A stretch of DNA of 64,000 nt, taken from Acetoanaerobium sticklandii (lineage in GTDB: Bacteria > Bacillota > Clostridia > Peptostreptococcales > Filifactoraceae). Both the position numbers and the translations under genes were made by a program. The DNA is taken from the NCBI RefSeq assembly GCF_000196455.1, contig NC_014614.1:1348001-1412000 (forward strand), given 5' to 3'. Shown here piece after piece: positions 55,345 to 63,249 of this stretch; position 1 is the stretch's first letter, and each line of letters begins with the position of its first letter. The notes under the pieces were generated by a model that was given only the letters and a program-made list of their open reading frames with translations, was not told the origin of the DNA and ran no database searches.

Positions 55345-55440
55345 GAGTAGACCTATAAGCCGAGTTCTGGTGGTAAACCTTCAAGTACTTCTATTTGCTA
55401 TACTTGGAAGTTTGCCATATCCATTCTTAGACCTATAAGT
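55345..55440 (-). ncRNA. Fragment resembling the 3' end of RNase P RNA
   Basis: On the minus strand the stretch CCAGAACTCGGCTTATAGG (55374-55352), then TCTACTC, matches the universal 3' motif AGAANNCGGCTTAYNGG of bacterial RNase P RNA. Upstream, GGCAAACTTCC and CAAATAG appear in the same order as GGTAAACTCC and CAAATAG of type A RNAs, but far closer together. The 5' half with GAGGAAAGTCC is absent, since a recombinase gene begins at 55555. So it is at best a truncated or remodelled rnpB piece. The 12-mer TAGACCTATAAG also occurs twice here (55348-55359, 55428-55439). A -10-like TATAAT (minus, 55521-55516) could drive it. Confidence 0.4.
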
Positions 55441-55554
55441 AGCTTGACCTCACTATAAAATAGACTATGCCTATAACACAGATTATGTGTTATTAAAAAA
55501 CTTTATTTCATAAATATTATAACACAAGAGGCAAGAAAACTAGGAGATGATTTT

Positions 55555-56481
55555 ATGTTTGTTCATGAAAAAAAAGAAAAAATAAAGCTAGAATATTTTG
55601 ATGAATTCTTAGCTTATATGACTGTAGAAAGAAATGCTTCAAAATTTACTATTTCTTCATACACTAGTGACTTTAGAATTTTAGAAGAATACCTGAAAGA
55701 AAGAAATATGAAAGTGAGCATAGAAACACTTAATGTAGCAACCATTAGGACCTTCATTCACTTTTTAAGACTTGAGAAAGAATATACAAATGAAACGATA
55801 AGACGAAAAATATATGCCCTAGGATCTTTTTTTAAGTTTTTAGTAGAAAATGAATATATAGGAATGGATAAAAATCCCATGTCAAAAATCCGAGCACCTA
55901 AAAAGGAAGAAAAACTACCGATTTATTTAAGTGAGAAAGAAATTAGAACTCTACTTGATACTATAATGAAAACTGGCGGCAAGGATGCAATTAGAGATAA
56001 AGCTATAATATCTCTATTTGCAATGACTGGACTAAGAAGGATGGAGTTAATAAATCTAAATTGGGAAGATGTAGATTTTGGACAAAAAACAATAAAAGTA
56101 ACTATGGGAAAAGGAAAAAAACAGAGAATACTTCCCATGCCAGAAACACTATATCAGGACTTATTGGCATATATGAATAATTCCCTTCCCATTACTAATA
56201 CAGCATTATTTATAACTAGTAATAATAAAAGAGTAAATTTTAGAGGTATGAACAATTTATTTCAAAAATATATAAAAAGAGCTGGACTATCTGGAAAAGG
56301 ATACACTCTGCATAAGTTAAGACATAGCTATGCTTCTCTTTTAGTTCAGCAAGGTGTAGATATTTCTATAGTGAAAGAGCTAATGGGACATAGTGATTTT
56401 AATAGTACTAAAATATATGTTCATTTAAATATGAATAATCTAAGAGATAGTGTAGATAAGCACCCATTATCCCACATTTAA
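55555..56481 (+). CDS. Tyrosine recombinase 1 of the accessory cluster
   Basis: The 308-residue integrase-like enzyme has an N-terminal SAM-like domain (~15-105) and a complete active site: Arg161 (MTGLRRMEL), Lys near 186 (MGKGKKQRILPMP), His253 and Arg256 (TLHKLRHSYAS), His279 (LMGHSDF), and Tyr288 (KIYVH). It resembles XerA/XerD-type proteins. TAGGAGATG precedes the ATG. It opens a run of same-strand genes (nuclease-like protein and two further recombinases) beside a possible RNase P RNA fragment, as an integrase next to its attachment site would. Confidence 0.9.
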   Translation: MFVHEKKEKIKLEYFDEFLAYMTVERNASKFTISSYTSDFRILEEYLKERNMKVSIETLNVATIRTFIHFLRLEKEYTNETIRRKIYALGSFFKFLVENEYIGMDKNPMSKIRAPKKEEKLPIYLSEKEIRTLLDTIMKTGGKDAIRDKAIISLFAMTGLRRMELINLNWEDVDFGQKTIKVTMGKGKKQRILPMPETLYQDLLAYMNNSLPITNTALFITSNNKRVNFRGMNNLFQKYIKRAGLSGKGYTLHKLRHSYASLLVQQGVDISIVKELMGHSDFNSTKIYVHLNMNNLRDSVDKHPLSHI

Positions 56482-56500
56482 TTTAATAGGAGGAATAATA

Positions 56501-57400
56501 ATGAAAGAATCTACGATTATAAAAATATCAAAGTTTTTAGATGAAAATGGTTTTGAGTTATTAAATCATAAAAATAATACACTGCGAATTAGGCATTTAA
56601 GTTGCGATACAGAATTTGATTTAAATTATACCTCTAAAAAGAATATTAAATGCATTCGTTGTAATCCTATTGAAAAATTAAAAAAAGAGTCAAGTTTGAA
56701 AATTTATCAGTTAAACGAAAAATTAAAGGAAAATAACCAAGATTTAGTTGCAAGGTTTAGCTATATTAGAACTACCAAAGATAAGGTTGTAATTGAAAAT
56801 ACTAAAACAAAAGAAGTCTCTAAGTCAAATAGGTACGAAAATATAATTCATCATAACAATACTATTTCTTTTGATATTTCTACTAAAAACGAAACTATAG
56901 TTCAGCATGCTTTTCAAGAATTTGGATTTAATCCTGACCCCGATTTTGTTCTAAATATAGCTAAAAACCTTCAATTTCCAGATTGTAAGTCAAAGCAACC
57001 ACTTAGATTTGATTTAGCTCTACGCTATTATGAAAGCATTGTTTTAATTATAGAAATAGATTTGGATTCTCATTTTTATGATAATTCAAAAAATAAAATG
57101 TTTAATGAATATGTATCTTTAAATGATCGAATAAAAAAAGACTCTATTAAAGACAAATACTGTTTATATAGGGAATATCCTCTTTTAAGGCTTACACCTA
57201 TTTCTTCAAGAAGTAAATATGATGAATCTAGATTAATTAAACTAAATAACAATAAATACTGTGCACAATTAATTGGTACTACAAATTCTTTTAATAAGTC
57301 AGTTGATATTATGACTCAAGTTAACAAAGAAACTAATAATAAATCTTTTGAAAAGTTCATTAAAGATATTAAAGATAACATAATTTATTGCATAAATTAA
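56501..57400 (+). CDS. Putative PD-(D/E)XK (VSR-like) nuclease with Cys motif
   Basis: The 299-residue protein has no clear family name for me. Residues 30-55 contain Cys35 and Cys51/Cys54 (KNIKCIRCNP), like half of a zinc ribbon. The second half has PLRFDLALRYYESIVLIIEIDLDSHF (~167-192), then a block NDRIKKDSIKDKYCLYREYPLLRL. The order D171...E185-x-D187...H191...D209-K213 equals the VSR/DUF2726-type endonuclease core, although E-x-D replaces E-x-D/K variants. A DNA-nicking role alongside the recombinases is inference. AGGAGG precedes the ATG, 20 bases after recombinase 1. Confidence 0.6.
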   Translation: MKESTIIKISKFLDENGFELLNHKNNTLRIRHLSCDTEFDLNYTSKKNIKCIRCNPIEKLKKESSLKIYQLNEKLKENNQDLVARFSYIRTTKDKVVIENTKTKEVSKSNRYENIIHHNNTISFDISTKNETIVQHAFQEFGFNPDPDFVLNIAKNLQFPDCKSKQPLRFDLALRYYESIVLIIEIDLDSHFYDNSKNKMFNEYVSLNDRIKKDSIKDKYCLYREYPLLRLTPISSRSKYDESRLIKLNNNKYCAQLIGTTNSFNKSVDIMTQVNKETNNKSFEKFIKDIKDNIIYCIN

Positions 57401-57453
57401 AGGTGATACTGTGAGAAATTGGTATTATCTCAAAAATAAATAGTAAATTTAAG

Positions 57454-57516
57454 AAATCCTAGACAATTTAAAAGTTTACAGATATGTAAACCAATAGAAT
57501 AATCTAGGATTTTTTA
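57454..57516 (+). terminator. Terminator after the nuclease-like gene
   Basis: AAATCCTAGA (57454-57463) pairs perfectly with TCTAGGATTT (57503-57512), containing an inner GTTTAC/GTAAAC hairpin, followed by T4. The following DNA to 57906 (~390 bases) holds no convincing gene; it contains small inverted repeats, AAAGATTC/GAATCTTT (~57747-57769) and TATCGC/GCGATA (~57848-57864). Confidence 0.82.
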
Positions 57517-57906
57517 ATGCATATACTCTTTGACCTATATAATCAGTCTATTTGACTCCAAGACTTTTATTATTGTATAACATATACTTGTATAAAATTA
57601 AGAAAAAATGTCTTATATATTATAAGGTTTATCTTTAAAGCTAAAATAAATGGTTTTTTGAATGTTTAAAGATTTCTCTACCATAAAAGAAAAATTAAAA
57701 ACCCCTCTTAAATTAAGAAAAAACATTAATGATATTTGCACATAAAAGATTCCCATAAAGAATCTTTAGATTTATCAAACCTACTACTCATATCAGTTAT
57801 ATTTGCATTATTTGAAATAACTTTCTTTAAACAATTATTAAACCAATTATCGCTATTTGCGATAGGTAGATATTTTCAAATTATATATTTATTTTTAGAA
57901 AGTGTA

Positions 57907-57942
57907 ATTAGTAATTCGGAAATTCAAGGAGGAATTACTAAT
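57907..57942 (+). promoter_or_regulatory. Hairpin enclosing the ribosome site and start of recombinase 2
   Basis: ATTAGTAATTC (57907-57917) is the exact complement of GAATTACTAAT (57932-57942). The AAGGAGG site lies in the 14-base loop and the first two bases of the ATG are in the stem, so the mRNA fold would hide translation initiation. Confidence 0.75.
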
Positions 57943-58807
57943 GAAAAGTTTAAAAGTAGCGGTGGAAATGTATCAATGCGATTTAATGTTGACTGGAAAA
58001 AAAGAAAGCACAATTTTATCTTATATGAAAGATGCTACTACATTTCAAGAGTTTCTAGAGAAAAATATGAAAAAAAGCAGTTGGGAAATTGATATTAAAA
58101 GTATTAAGAGAAAAGAAATTGTTAAATTCAAGCAATATTTAATAAAAGATAAGAACTATTCAGATACAAGCGTAAAAAGAATATTTAACTCATTAAGAAC
58201 TTTTTACAAATTTTTAAATGAGCAGTTTGAAGTTGAAAATCTTATGTTGAATGAAGCTTTTGGGAAGAAAAAAGATATTGTAGCACTTAAAACATCTAAG
58301 AGAGAAAAAATAATTGCTCAAGAATCACTTCTAGAGTTTTTTGACAAGCTTAGGAAAACCAATGATTCAATTAGAAATACATCAATTTTTTCTATTTTGC
58401 TGCTCGTCGGAATAAACGCTGAGGAAGTAATTAAGCTCAAATGGAGTGATTTGGATTTTAATAAGAGAACCATCAAGATACAAAGAGATGAATTAATTGA
58501 ACTTCCTATATCTTTATCCTTAGCGAATCAGCTTAAAACTTATTATATCCTACAGAAAGAAAAAAAGATTAATTCTATATATATTTTTAATTCTATAAAT
58601 AACCCGAATCAAGCTATGTCAATAAATTCATTAAAATCAATTTATAAAAATAATTCTAAAAATATCAATATCACTGGAGGAATAAAAGCCTTTCAAGTTA
58701 CATTCATAATAGAAAATTTGAAAAAAAACATAAGTTTACACAAAATAGCTGAATTTACTGGACATAAAAGAGTAGATTCTCTAAGTATATACAAAGATTT
58801 AGCATAA
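57941..58807 (+). CDS. Tyrosine recombinase homologue 2, catalytic residues lost
   Basis: The 288-residue protein keeps the recombinase outline: a SAM-like N-terminal domain (~5-95, SYMKDATTFQEFLE... SVKRIFNSLRTFYKFL) and a C-terminal domain ending EFTGHKRVDSLSIY. Arg I is Asn159 (VGINAEEV instead of TGLRISEL), the GKG hairpin is missing, and His-x-x-Arg is Lys249-Ala-Phe-Gln252. Only His275 and Tyr284 remain. It should bind DNA but not cut it. The frame is intact and the ribosome site is inside a hairpin. It lies 25 bases before recombinase 3, so it may be a structural partner of that enzyme. Confidence 0.85.
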   Translation: MKSLKVAVEMYQCDLMLTGKKESTILSYMKDATTFQEFLEKNMKKSSWEIDIKSIKRKEIVKFKQYLIKDKNYSDTSVKRIFNSLRTFYKFLNEQFEVENLMLNEAFGKKKDIVALKTSKREKIIAQESLLEFFDKLRKTNDSIRNTSIFSILLLVGINAEEVIKLKWSDLDFNKRTIKIQRDELIELPISLSLANQLKTYYILQKEKKINSIYIFNSINNPNQAMSINSLKSIYKNNSKNINITGGIKAFQVTFIIENLKKNISLHKIAEFTGHKRVDSLSIYKDLA

Positions 58808-58832
58808 AATTATAAATTATGGAGGAAAATGC

Positions 58833-59735
58833 ATGAGAACAATAAAAACAGTAGTTAAAGAATATAAGGAATTCTTACAATGCGAAGATCTCGCTGAAAG
58901 TACAAAGGAAAAATACAGTGCAACAATTGACGAACTAGTTGATTTTATAAAAGTTAAATATAAAAAGGCTAAATTTATCAGCATACTCAAGCACGATATA
59001 ATTATTGATTTTTCAGAGCATTTATTTGAAAAAAATGAAAAAACAGAGACAATAAGAGTTAAATTATATGCAATTAAAAAATTTGTAATGTTTGTTATTG
59101 ATATGCAATATATTAATCAAAAAAATATTTCTATTTCAAGGAATTTTATAAATCATATTATTTCTACCAGAAGAACTATTAAAAATAAAAGAGGAGTCAT
59201 AAAAGATAAAGATTTTAATTTGATTTTAAAAGCTTTTGAAAATAATAATAAGAAAAAGCTCATACTTTTACTTAAACATGAGTATGGATTTAGGATATCT
59301 GAAGTTCTATCCATAAAGTGGAAAGATGTAAATTTAGAAGAAAATAAGATTTATATAAACAATAAAAAAGGAAATGATGCTAAAGTATTCAAGATTGATG
59401 ATAAATATATGAGACAAATTGATAAGCTTGATAGAAAAAGCGAATGGGTTTTTTCATCGGATAAAAATCAAAACGGTCAAATACACAGATCTACAATAAG
59501 TAAAAACTTTAAGAATATAAGAGAGCTCAATAGCATTGATGAGAATATTTGCTTACATTCACTTAGAAATACTTTTACTACTAATAGTGTTATAAAAAAC
59601 ACTGAAGATGCTTATATACAAAGGCATACTGGACATAAGTCCCTAGATGTTTTAAATAAATATATTGTTTTTGAAGCTGATAATCTAAGAGATGTTGTTG
59701 ATAATAGTTCACTTGACTTTATAATTGGAAATTAA
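58833..59735 (+). CDS. Tyrosine recombinase 3 of the accessory cluster
   Basis: The 300-residue enzyme has an N-terminal core-binding domain (~3-95) and active-site residues Arg154 (YGFRISEVLSIKW), His242 and Arg245 (LHSLRNTFTT), His268 (HTGHKSLD), and Tyr277 (NKYIVF). The hairpin Lys is probably Lys178 or Lys179 (NNKKGNDAK). So it is likely active. GGAGG precedes the ATG, and a terminator follows after 30 bases. It shares the C-terminal tail NLRDVVD with recombinase 1 (NLRDSVD), suggesting common descent within the cluster. Confidence 0.88.
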   Translation: MRTIKTVVKEYKEFLQCEDLAESTKEKYSATIDELVDFIKVKYKKAKFISILKHDIIIDFSEHLFEKNEKTETIRVKLYAIKKFVMFVIDMQYINQKNISISRNFINHIISTRRTIKNKRGVIKDKDFNLILKAFENNNKKKLILLLKHEYGFRISEVLSIKWKDVNLEENKIYINNKKGNDAKVFKIDDKYMRQIDKLDRKSEWVFSSDKNQNGQIHRSTISKNFKNIRELNSIDENICLHSLRNTFTTNSVIKNTEDAYIQRHTGHKSLDVLNKYIVFEADNLRDVVDNSSLDFIIGN

Positions 59736-59765
59736 CATAAAATTAAAAAAATAGTTTTTGAAACA

Positions 59766-59800
59766 AAAAACACCTACTAGATTAAAGAGGTGTTTTTTTA
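59766..59800 (+). terminator. Terminator of the recombinase cluster
   Basis: AAAACACCT pairs with AGGTGTTTT around a 12-base loop, followed by T7. Confidence 0.85.
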
Positions 59801-59871
59801 CACTCTGAATTATTAACTATAGTTATACCATAATAAAGGAATTTTTCATGGGAAGATGTAATTAAATACAA

Positions 59872-59898
59872 AAATAGATGCTTAGGCAGCATCTATTT
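59872..59898. terminator. Second hairpin between recombinase 3 and the CRISPR array
   Basis: AAATAGATGCT (59872-59882) pairs perfectly with AGCATCTATTT (59888-59898), followed by a T/C-rich tract. It may end the crRNA precursor from the minus strand or act as a backup terminator. Confidence 0.65.
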
Positions 59899-59985
59899 CT
59901 AATTCTTCTTCATTCAAATTATCAGACTATCAAATTTATCTTTATGGATAAGTGAAATTAATTGCATTTTTTATAGAGGTTTTTA

Positions 59986-60173
59986 GTTTTTAATCATATT
60001 TTTAGCGGAATGTGGTTTCTTACTTAATTGTGACAGAGAGTCACGATTAGAAGGACTCTGGTTTCAATCCTTGTTTTAGTGGAATGTGGTTTCTTACTCA
60101 AAATGATAATTATTATCTAATATATCATTTTGTCGTGTTTCAATCCTTGTTTTAGTGGAATGTGGTTTCTTAC
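59986..60173 (-). CRISPR. CRISPR array, three repeats and two spacers, no cas genes in the window
   Basis: Two identical 37-base repeats (60061-60097 and 60137-60173) and a degenerate 38-base copy (59986-60023) alternate with spacers of 37 (60024-60060) and 39 bases (60098-60136). Read on the minus strand the repeat starts GTAAGAAACCAC and ends GGATTGAAAC, the usual 3' end of type I/III repeats, which gives crRNAs an ATTGAAAC handle. The degenerate copy is then at the trailer end, and the leader would be at 60174 onward. With no cas1/2 or effector gene nearby it is an orphan or a remnant that could be served in trans. Confidence 0.9.
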
Positions 60174-60590
60174 CCATCTTAACAATTGATATAGCATTTG
60201 CAACTATTATAGCATATATTCTTATTTTTTGATACTATAAATTCCATGTTATAATTATACATTTTCATGCATATCAACCTCTTTTCCGCAACTTTCTATA
60301 TGCTTTAAGCCCTTATATACCAACACCTAGAGATTTATACATTTTTATTTTTTAAAAAATTGGGGTCGTTAAATAATAATTTAAAAACTATCTTCTAGAA
60401 GAAAAAGTTTAATAATTGATTTTGCTTATAAACCGTATGAATAGATTAAAACCTATGATACAATATATTATCAGATTTTTCAAAACAGTAGAATATATAC
60501 TATCTTATTTATTTTTGGAGTAAGATTTTCTAGATTCTCATATACGAAATACAGCAAAAAATAGAAAACAGCATTTATATTCCAGCAACT
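60174..60590 (-). other. Putative CRISPR leader and gene-free AT-rich DNA
   Basis: This stretch has no convincing gene. On the minus strand it leads into the first repeat with several TATAAT-like boxes (around 60250-60270 and 60205-60215), as expected for an AT-rich CRISPR leader. Nothing else is recognised in the right half. Confidence 0.5.
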
Positions 60591-60592
60591 AA

Positions 60593-60626
60593 AATGGACC
60601 TCTATAGTTTGATATAGGGGTCCATT
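60593..60626 (-). terminator. Terminator of the minus-strand unknown-gene cluster
   Basis: AATGGACCTCTATA and TATAGGGGTCCATT form a 14-bp stem with one GU pair. On the minus strand TTTTAG follows. Confidence 0.75.
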
Positions 60627-60635
60627 GTCATTAAA

Positions 60636-61136
60636 TTATTGTAATTTATATTTTAATAAGTCTTTAGTAGAATATCTAGAATATACTTTCCTCAAATTTA
60701 AATCATATAATCTTATGTCAAATTCTTCCTTTAGTTCATCTTCGATAATTTCTTTAAGCATAACGGATTTTGAATTGCTTACTCCAATTGCTCTCATGCT
60801 TTTTATCTCACCATTCCTAGAATCTGAAAGAATTATATTTAATAAAAATCCTTGATTTTGACTTATTTCTTTAATATGCGATAAGTTTTTTGATAAATGT
60901 GGAGTATATGGAGCATCCATCCATTGCATATTCCCAAATTTTATAACAAAGAATAATATTCCATTTCTCTTAACAAGTTCCAATTTAACTTTATCCTTGC
61001 TTATATTTTTGATTTCTTGGGAGCTTGGATTACAAAATTTCACATTCATTATTATTCCGCTATCAGTTACATCAATCTTTATTCCTTCTTCTCCAACTAA
61101 CTCATCATACTTTGAACCTACTTGATATATATTCAT
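60636..61136 (-). CDS. Unknown protein A (166 residues)
   Basis: I do not recognise a family. The protein starts MNIYQVGSKYDELVGEEG and has a beta-rich first half (IKIDVTDSGIIMNVKF, VKLELVKRNGILFFVIKFGNMQWMDAPY) and a helical end (MLKEIIEDELKEEFDIRLYDLNLRKVYSRYS). It has no signal peptide or membrane segment. AAAGGAG stands before the ATG. It is the last of three minus-strand genes of similar size separated by 75-81 bases, probably one operon. Confidence 0.75.
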   Translation of the reverse strand: MNIYQVGSKYDELVGEEGIKIDVTDSGIIMNVKFCNPSSQEIKNISKDKVKLELVKRNGILFFVIKFGNMQWMDAPYTPHLSKNLSHIKEISQNQGFLLNIILSDSRNGEIKSMRAIGVSNSKSVMLKEIIEDELKEEFDIRLYDLNLRKVYSRYSTKDLLKYKLQ

Positions 61137-61217
61137 ATTATATTCTCCTTTAATTTTATTTTTAAGTTTACACTTATGTTAAAATTTCCAAAATAAGTTA
61201 CTACAGTTATATCTATC

Positions 61218-61769
61218 CTATAATCTAGTAACTCTCTGTGCTTTTCTGAAAAATACTACTTTATCTACATCTAGAAAGCCTATACTACTTAATAACAAGC
61301 TAGATTCATAACTATAATCAAATATTGAATCTGCATAATTGACAAAAGAATCATACACACTGTTTATTAAGAAAAAATTCTCTCCTATGTTAATTTCTGA
61401 AGCTTTTATACTTGAATTTGATAATGTTCTGGTCTCTTGTATATTGCATAGACATAACCATATATATTGATTAGTAGTGATATAATCAGACAAGAAATAA
61501 AATAAATTACTATGCTTTTGATATAATTCTTTTACATAATCTCTAATTTCATCTATTTGATAAATCTCTAAAGGATTATCCATATATCCACTAAATGTAA
61601 TAATTAGCTTGCCTCTTGCATCTACTCCTGCAGTTTCAAAAAATTTTATTGCATCATCTAATCTCTTAAAATCTTTCTTTTTAACTTCTTCTTTATCTAT
61701 ACTGTAGAAAAATAAGCTATTTGCCTCTATAGTTTGATTCTTTGTGATTTTGTTTAATATTTTTATCAT
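61218..61769 (-). CDS. Unknown protein B (183 residues)
   Basis: No family is recognised. It mixes helical and aromatic stretches (DFKRLDDAIKFFETAGVDARGKLIITFSGYMDNP, HSNLFYFLSDYITTNQYIWLCLCNIQ) and ends with a basic KAQRVTRL. No signal peptide or clear catalytic motif. AAGGAGGATATT precedes the ATG. It is the middle gene of the three-gene minus-strand group. The layout recalls small immunity or accessory proteins of mobile regions, but that is only an impression. Confidence 0.75.
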   Translation of the reverse strand: MIKILNKITKNQTIEANSLFFYSIDKEEVKKKDFKRLDDAIKFFETAGVDARGKLIITFSGYMDNPLEIYQIDEIRDYVKELYQKHSNLFYFLSDYITTNQYIWLCLCNIQETRTLSNSSIKASEINIGENFFLINSVYDSFVNYADSIFDYSYESSLLLSSIGFLDVDKVVFFRKAQRVTRL

Positions 61770-61844
61770 GTTGAAATATCCTCCTTGAATTTTTACTTTA
61801 AATTTGTGAATACATTGAAAATAGTATTTGTAATATATGAAAGT

Positions 61845-62381
61845 TTATTCTAGAATTTTCACTACATCCTGATTATACATAAGACCGTAATCGCTATCAT
61901 ATTCAAATCCATGCATTTCATTGCAGTAAGGGCAGTACCAATAATCAGTTTTGTAATTTACAGGTATAGCAGGATAATGATGCAGTATTAACCAATATAA
62001 ATCAGTGCTAAAATTAATATAATTTTCCGTTGCTGGAAGAAATATTTTATTCTCAAAATTTGACTTCAAATTTTGATCTAAAAGCAATATTATTGCTCCA
62101 TATGAATTGCATTTTTCACATATAATTCCATAAGCAGGATCACAGATTATAAAATAATTTGTAAAACCACCCTTAAATAAGCTTCCCACTGTAAGTGTTG
62201 AAAGTACTTTAGAATTAATTAAATTAATCGCTCTTACTCTTTCAGATGGATCAATTTGCATCTCTTCATAAAACTCTTTTGCTGAATACCTTTTAGTTAT
62301 TCCATCTAAATTAATATAATTTAGCCAGTTCTTTTCCACTTGAGCATCAAAAAAATTTAAGTTACTATTCATATTAACCAT
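61845..62381 (-). CDS. Unknown protein C with CxxC pairs (178 residues)
   Basis: No family is recognised. Two CxxC pairs, CEKC (~86-89) and CPYC (~154-157), each beside aromatic residues (YGIICEKCNSYG, WYCPYCNEMHG), suggest a single zinc site joining distant parts of the chain. The middle is beta-rich (VGSLFKGGFTNYFIICDPAYG). TAAGGAGGAAG precedes the ATG. It is the first gene of the minus-strand group and diverges from the HTH-like gene at 62586. Confidence 0.75.
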   Translation of the reverse strand: MVNMNSNLNFFDAQVEKNWLNYINLDGITKRYSAKEFYEEMQIDPSERVRAINLINSKVLSTLTVGSLFKGGFTNYFIICDPAYGIICEKCNSYGAIILLLDQNLKSNFENKIFLPATENYINFSTDLYWLILHHYPAIPVNYKTDYWYCPYCNEMHGFEYDSDYGLMYNQDVVKILE

Positions 62382-62585
62382 TTTACTTCCTCCTTAGTTT
62401 TTTAGAAATTTCATTATTTTCTATTTACATTAGTCCCATCAATTTCAAAGTTTATAAATTGAAATTTTTCATCAAATCATTCCTTTCTAATTTTTTGTTT
62501 AGGAAAGTTAACTATGGATAAAATTATACAGTGAAATTAAATAAGCCAGGTTGAATGCTAGGCTACTTTTAAAAAGGGGGATTTT

Positions 62586-63107
62586 ATGAATCTTGAGTTG
62601 AATGTTATGGAATATGTGGAATTGCTAAGAGAAGTTATTGAAAACGAAGATAAAGAGAGCTTTATTGATAATATCTTATCCAAATATGAAAAGACAAAGT
62701 GTGTTTTCCACCTTACTCTTTCGTTATCTCATAAAGCAGAAATTGAACAAGTGATAAAAAAATCAGACAATACATCCTTAGGTCTATATATTCAAAGACT
62801 TGTGCAATCAAAAGGAAAAAGAGATCCTATCATATATATGAAAGCTAATCTATCTAAAGATTATTGGAATAAATTAATTAATAATAGAATTGAAAATCCT
62901 TCAAAGTATAGAATGATAAGAATAGGGTTAGCACTGAATCTTGATTGTGAAGAAATGAATAATCTTCTAAAGAAAGCTGGACACTCTTTTACTAATAATA
63001 ATAAGGACTCTCTTCTAATTTGGTTTTTTGACAAAAATATTTATGATATTAACTTCATAGATGAAGTTATGATAAAATACGATATAGAACCTATTTTCAA
63101 TTCATAG
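62586..63107 (+). CDS. Putative HTH-type protein (173 residues)
   Basis: The first ~90 residues are helical and charged without known motif. Residues ~102-143 (ANLSKDYWNKLINNRIENPSKYRMIRIGLALNLDCEEMNNLLKKAGHSF) follow the pattern of an XRE-like helix-turn-helix, where a recognition-helix segment is followed by 'IGLALNL..EE.N.LL..AG'. It could regulate the divergent three-gene group, or be an adaptor with a degenerate HTH. AAAGGGGG precedes the ATG. The start is 204 bases from the divergent ATG. Confidence 0.65.
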   Translation: MNLELNVMEYVELLREVIENEDKESFIDNILSKYEKTKCVFHLTLSLSHKAEIEQVIKKSDNTSLGLYIQRLVQSKGKRDPIIYMKANLSKDYWNKLINNRIENPSKYRMIRIGLALNLDCEEMNNLLKKAGHSFTNNNKDSLLIWFFDKNIYDINFIDEVMIKYDIEPIFNS

Positions 63108-63208
63108 TTGAGCTTTTTCACTAATATTCAAAGAAGTTATAATAATATATTTGAGAACTCTTTTTAATAATGCTATTAAAATATATAAGTTTTATTTCCT
63201 TTATTAAA

Positions 63209-63243
63209 AAAGGCTGAGATAAATTAATTCTCTCAGCCTTTAA
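63209..63243. terminator. Bidirectional terminator after the HTH-like gene
   Basis: AGGCTGAGA (63211-63219) pairs perfectly with TCTCAGCCT (63231-63239). T6 follows on the minus strand and a T-rich tract on the plus strand. Confidence 0.82.
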
Positions 63244-63249
63244 ATTTCT

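Noticed and set aside
57736..58092. 118-residue open frame with hydrophobic stretches
   Set aside because: It overlaps recombinase 2 in another frame, has no ribosome site, and its second half is the shadow of the recombinase codons.
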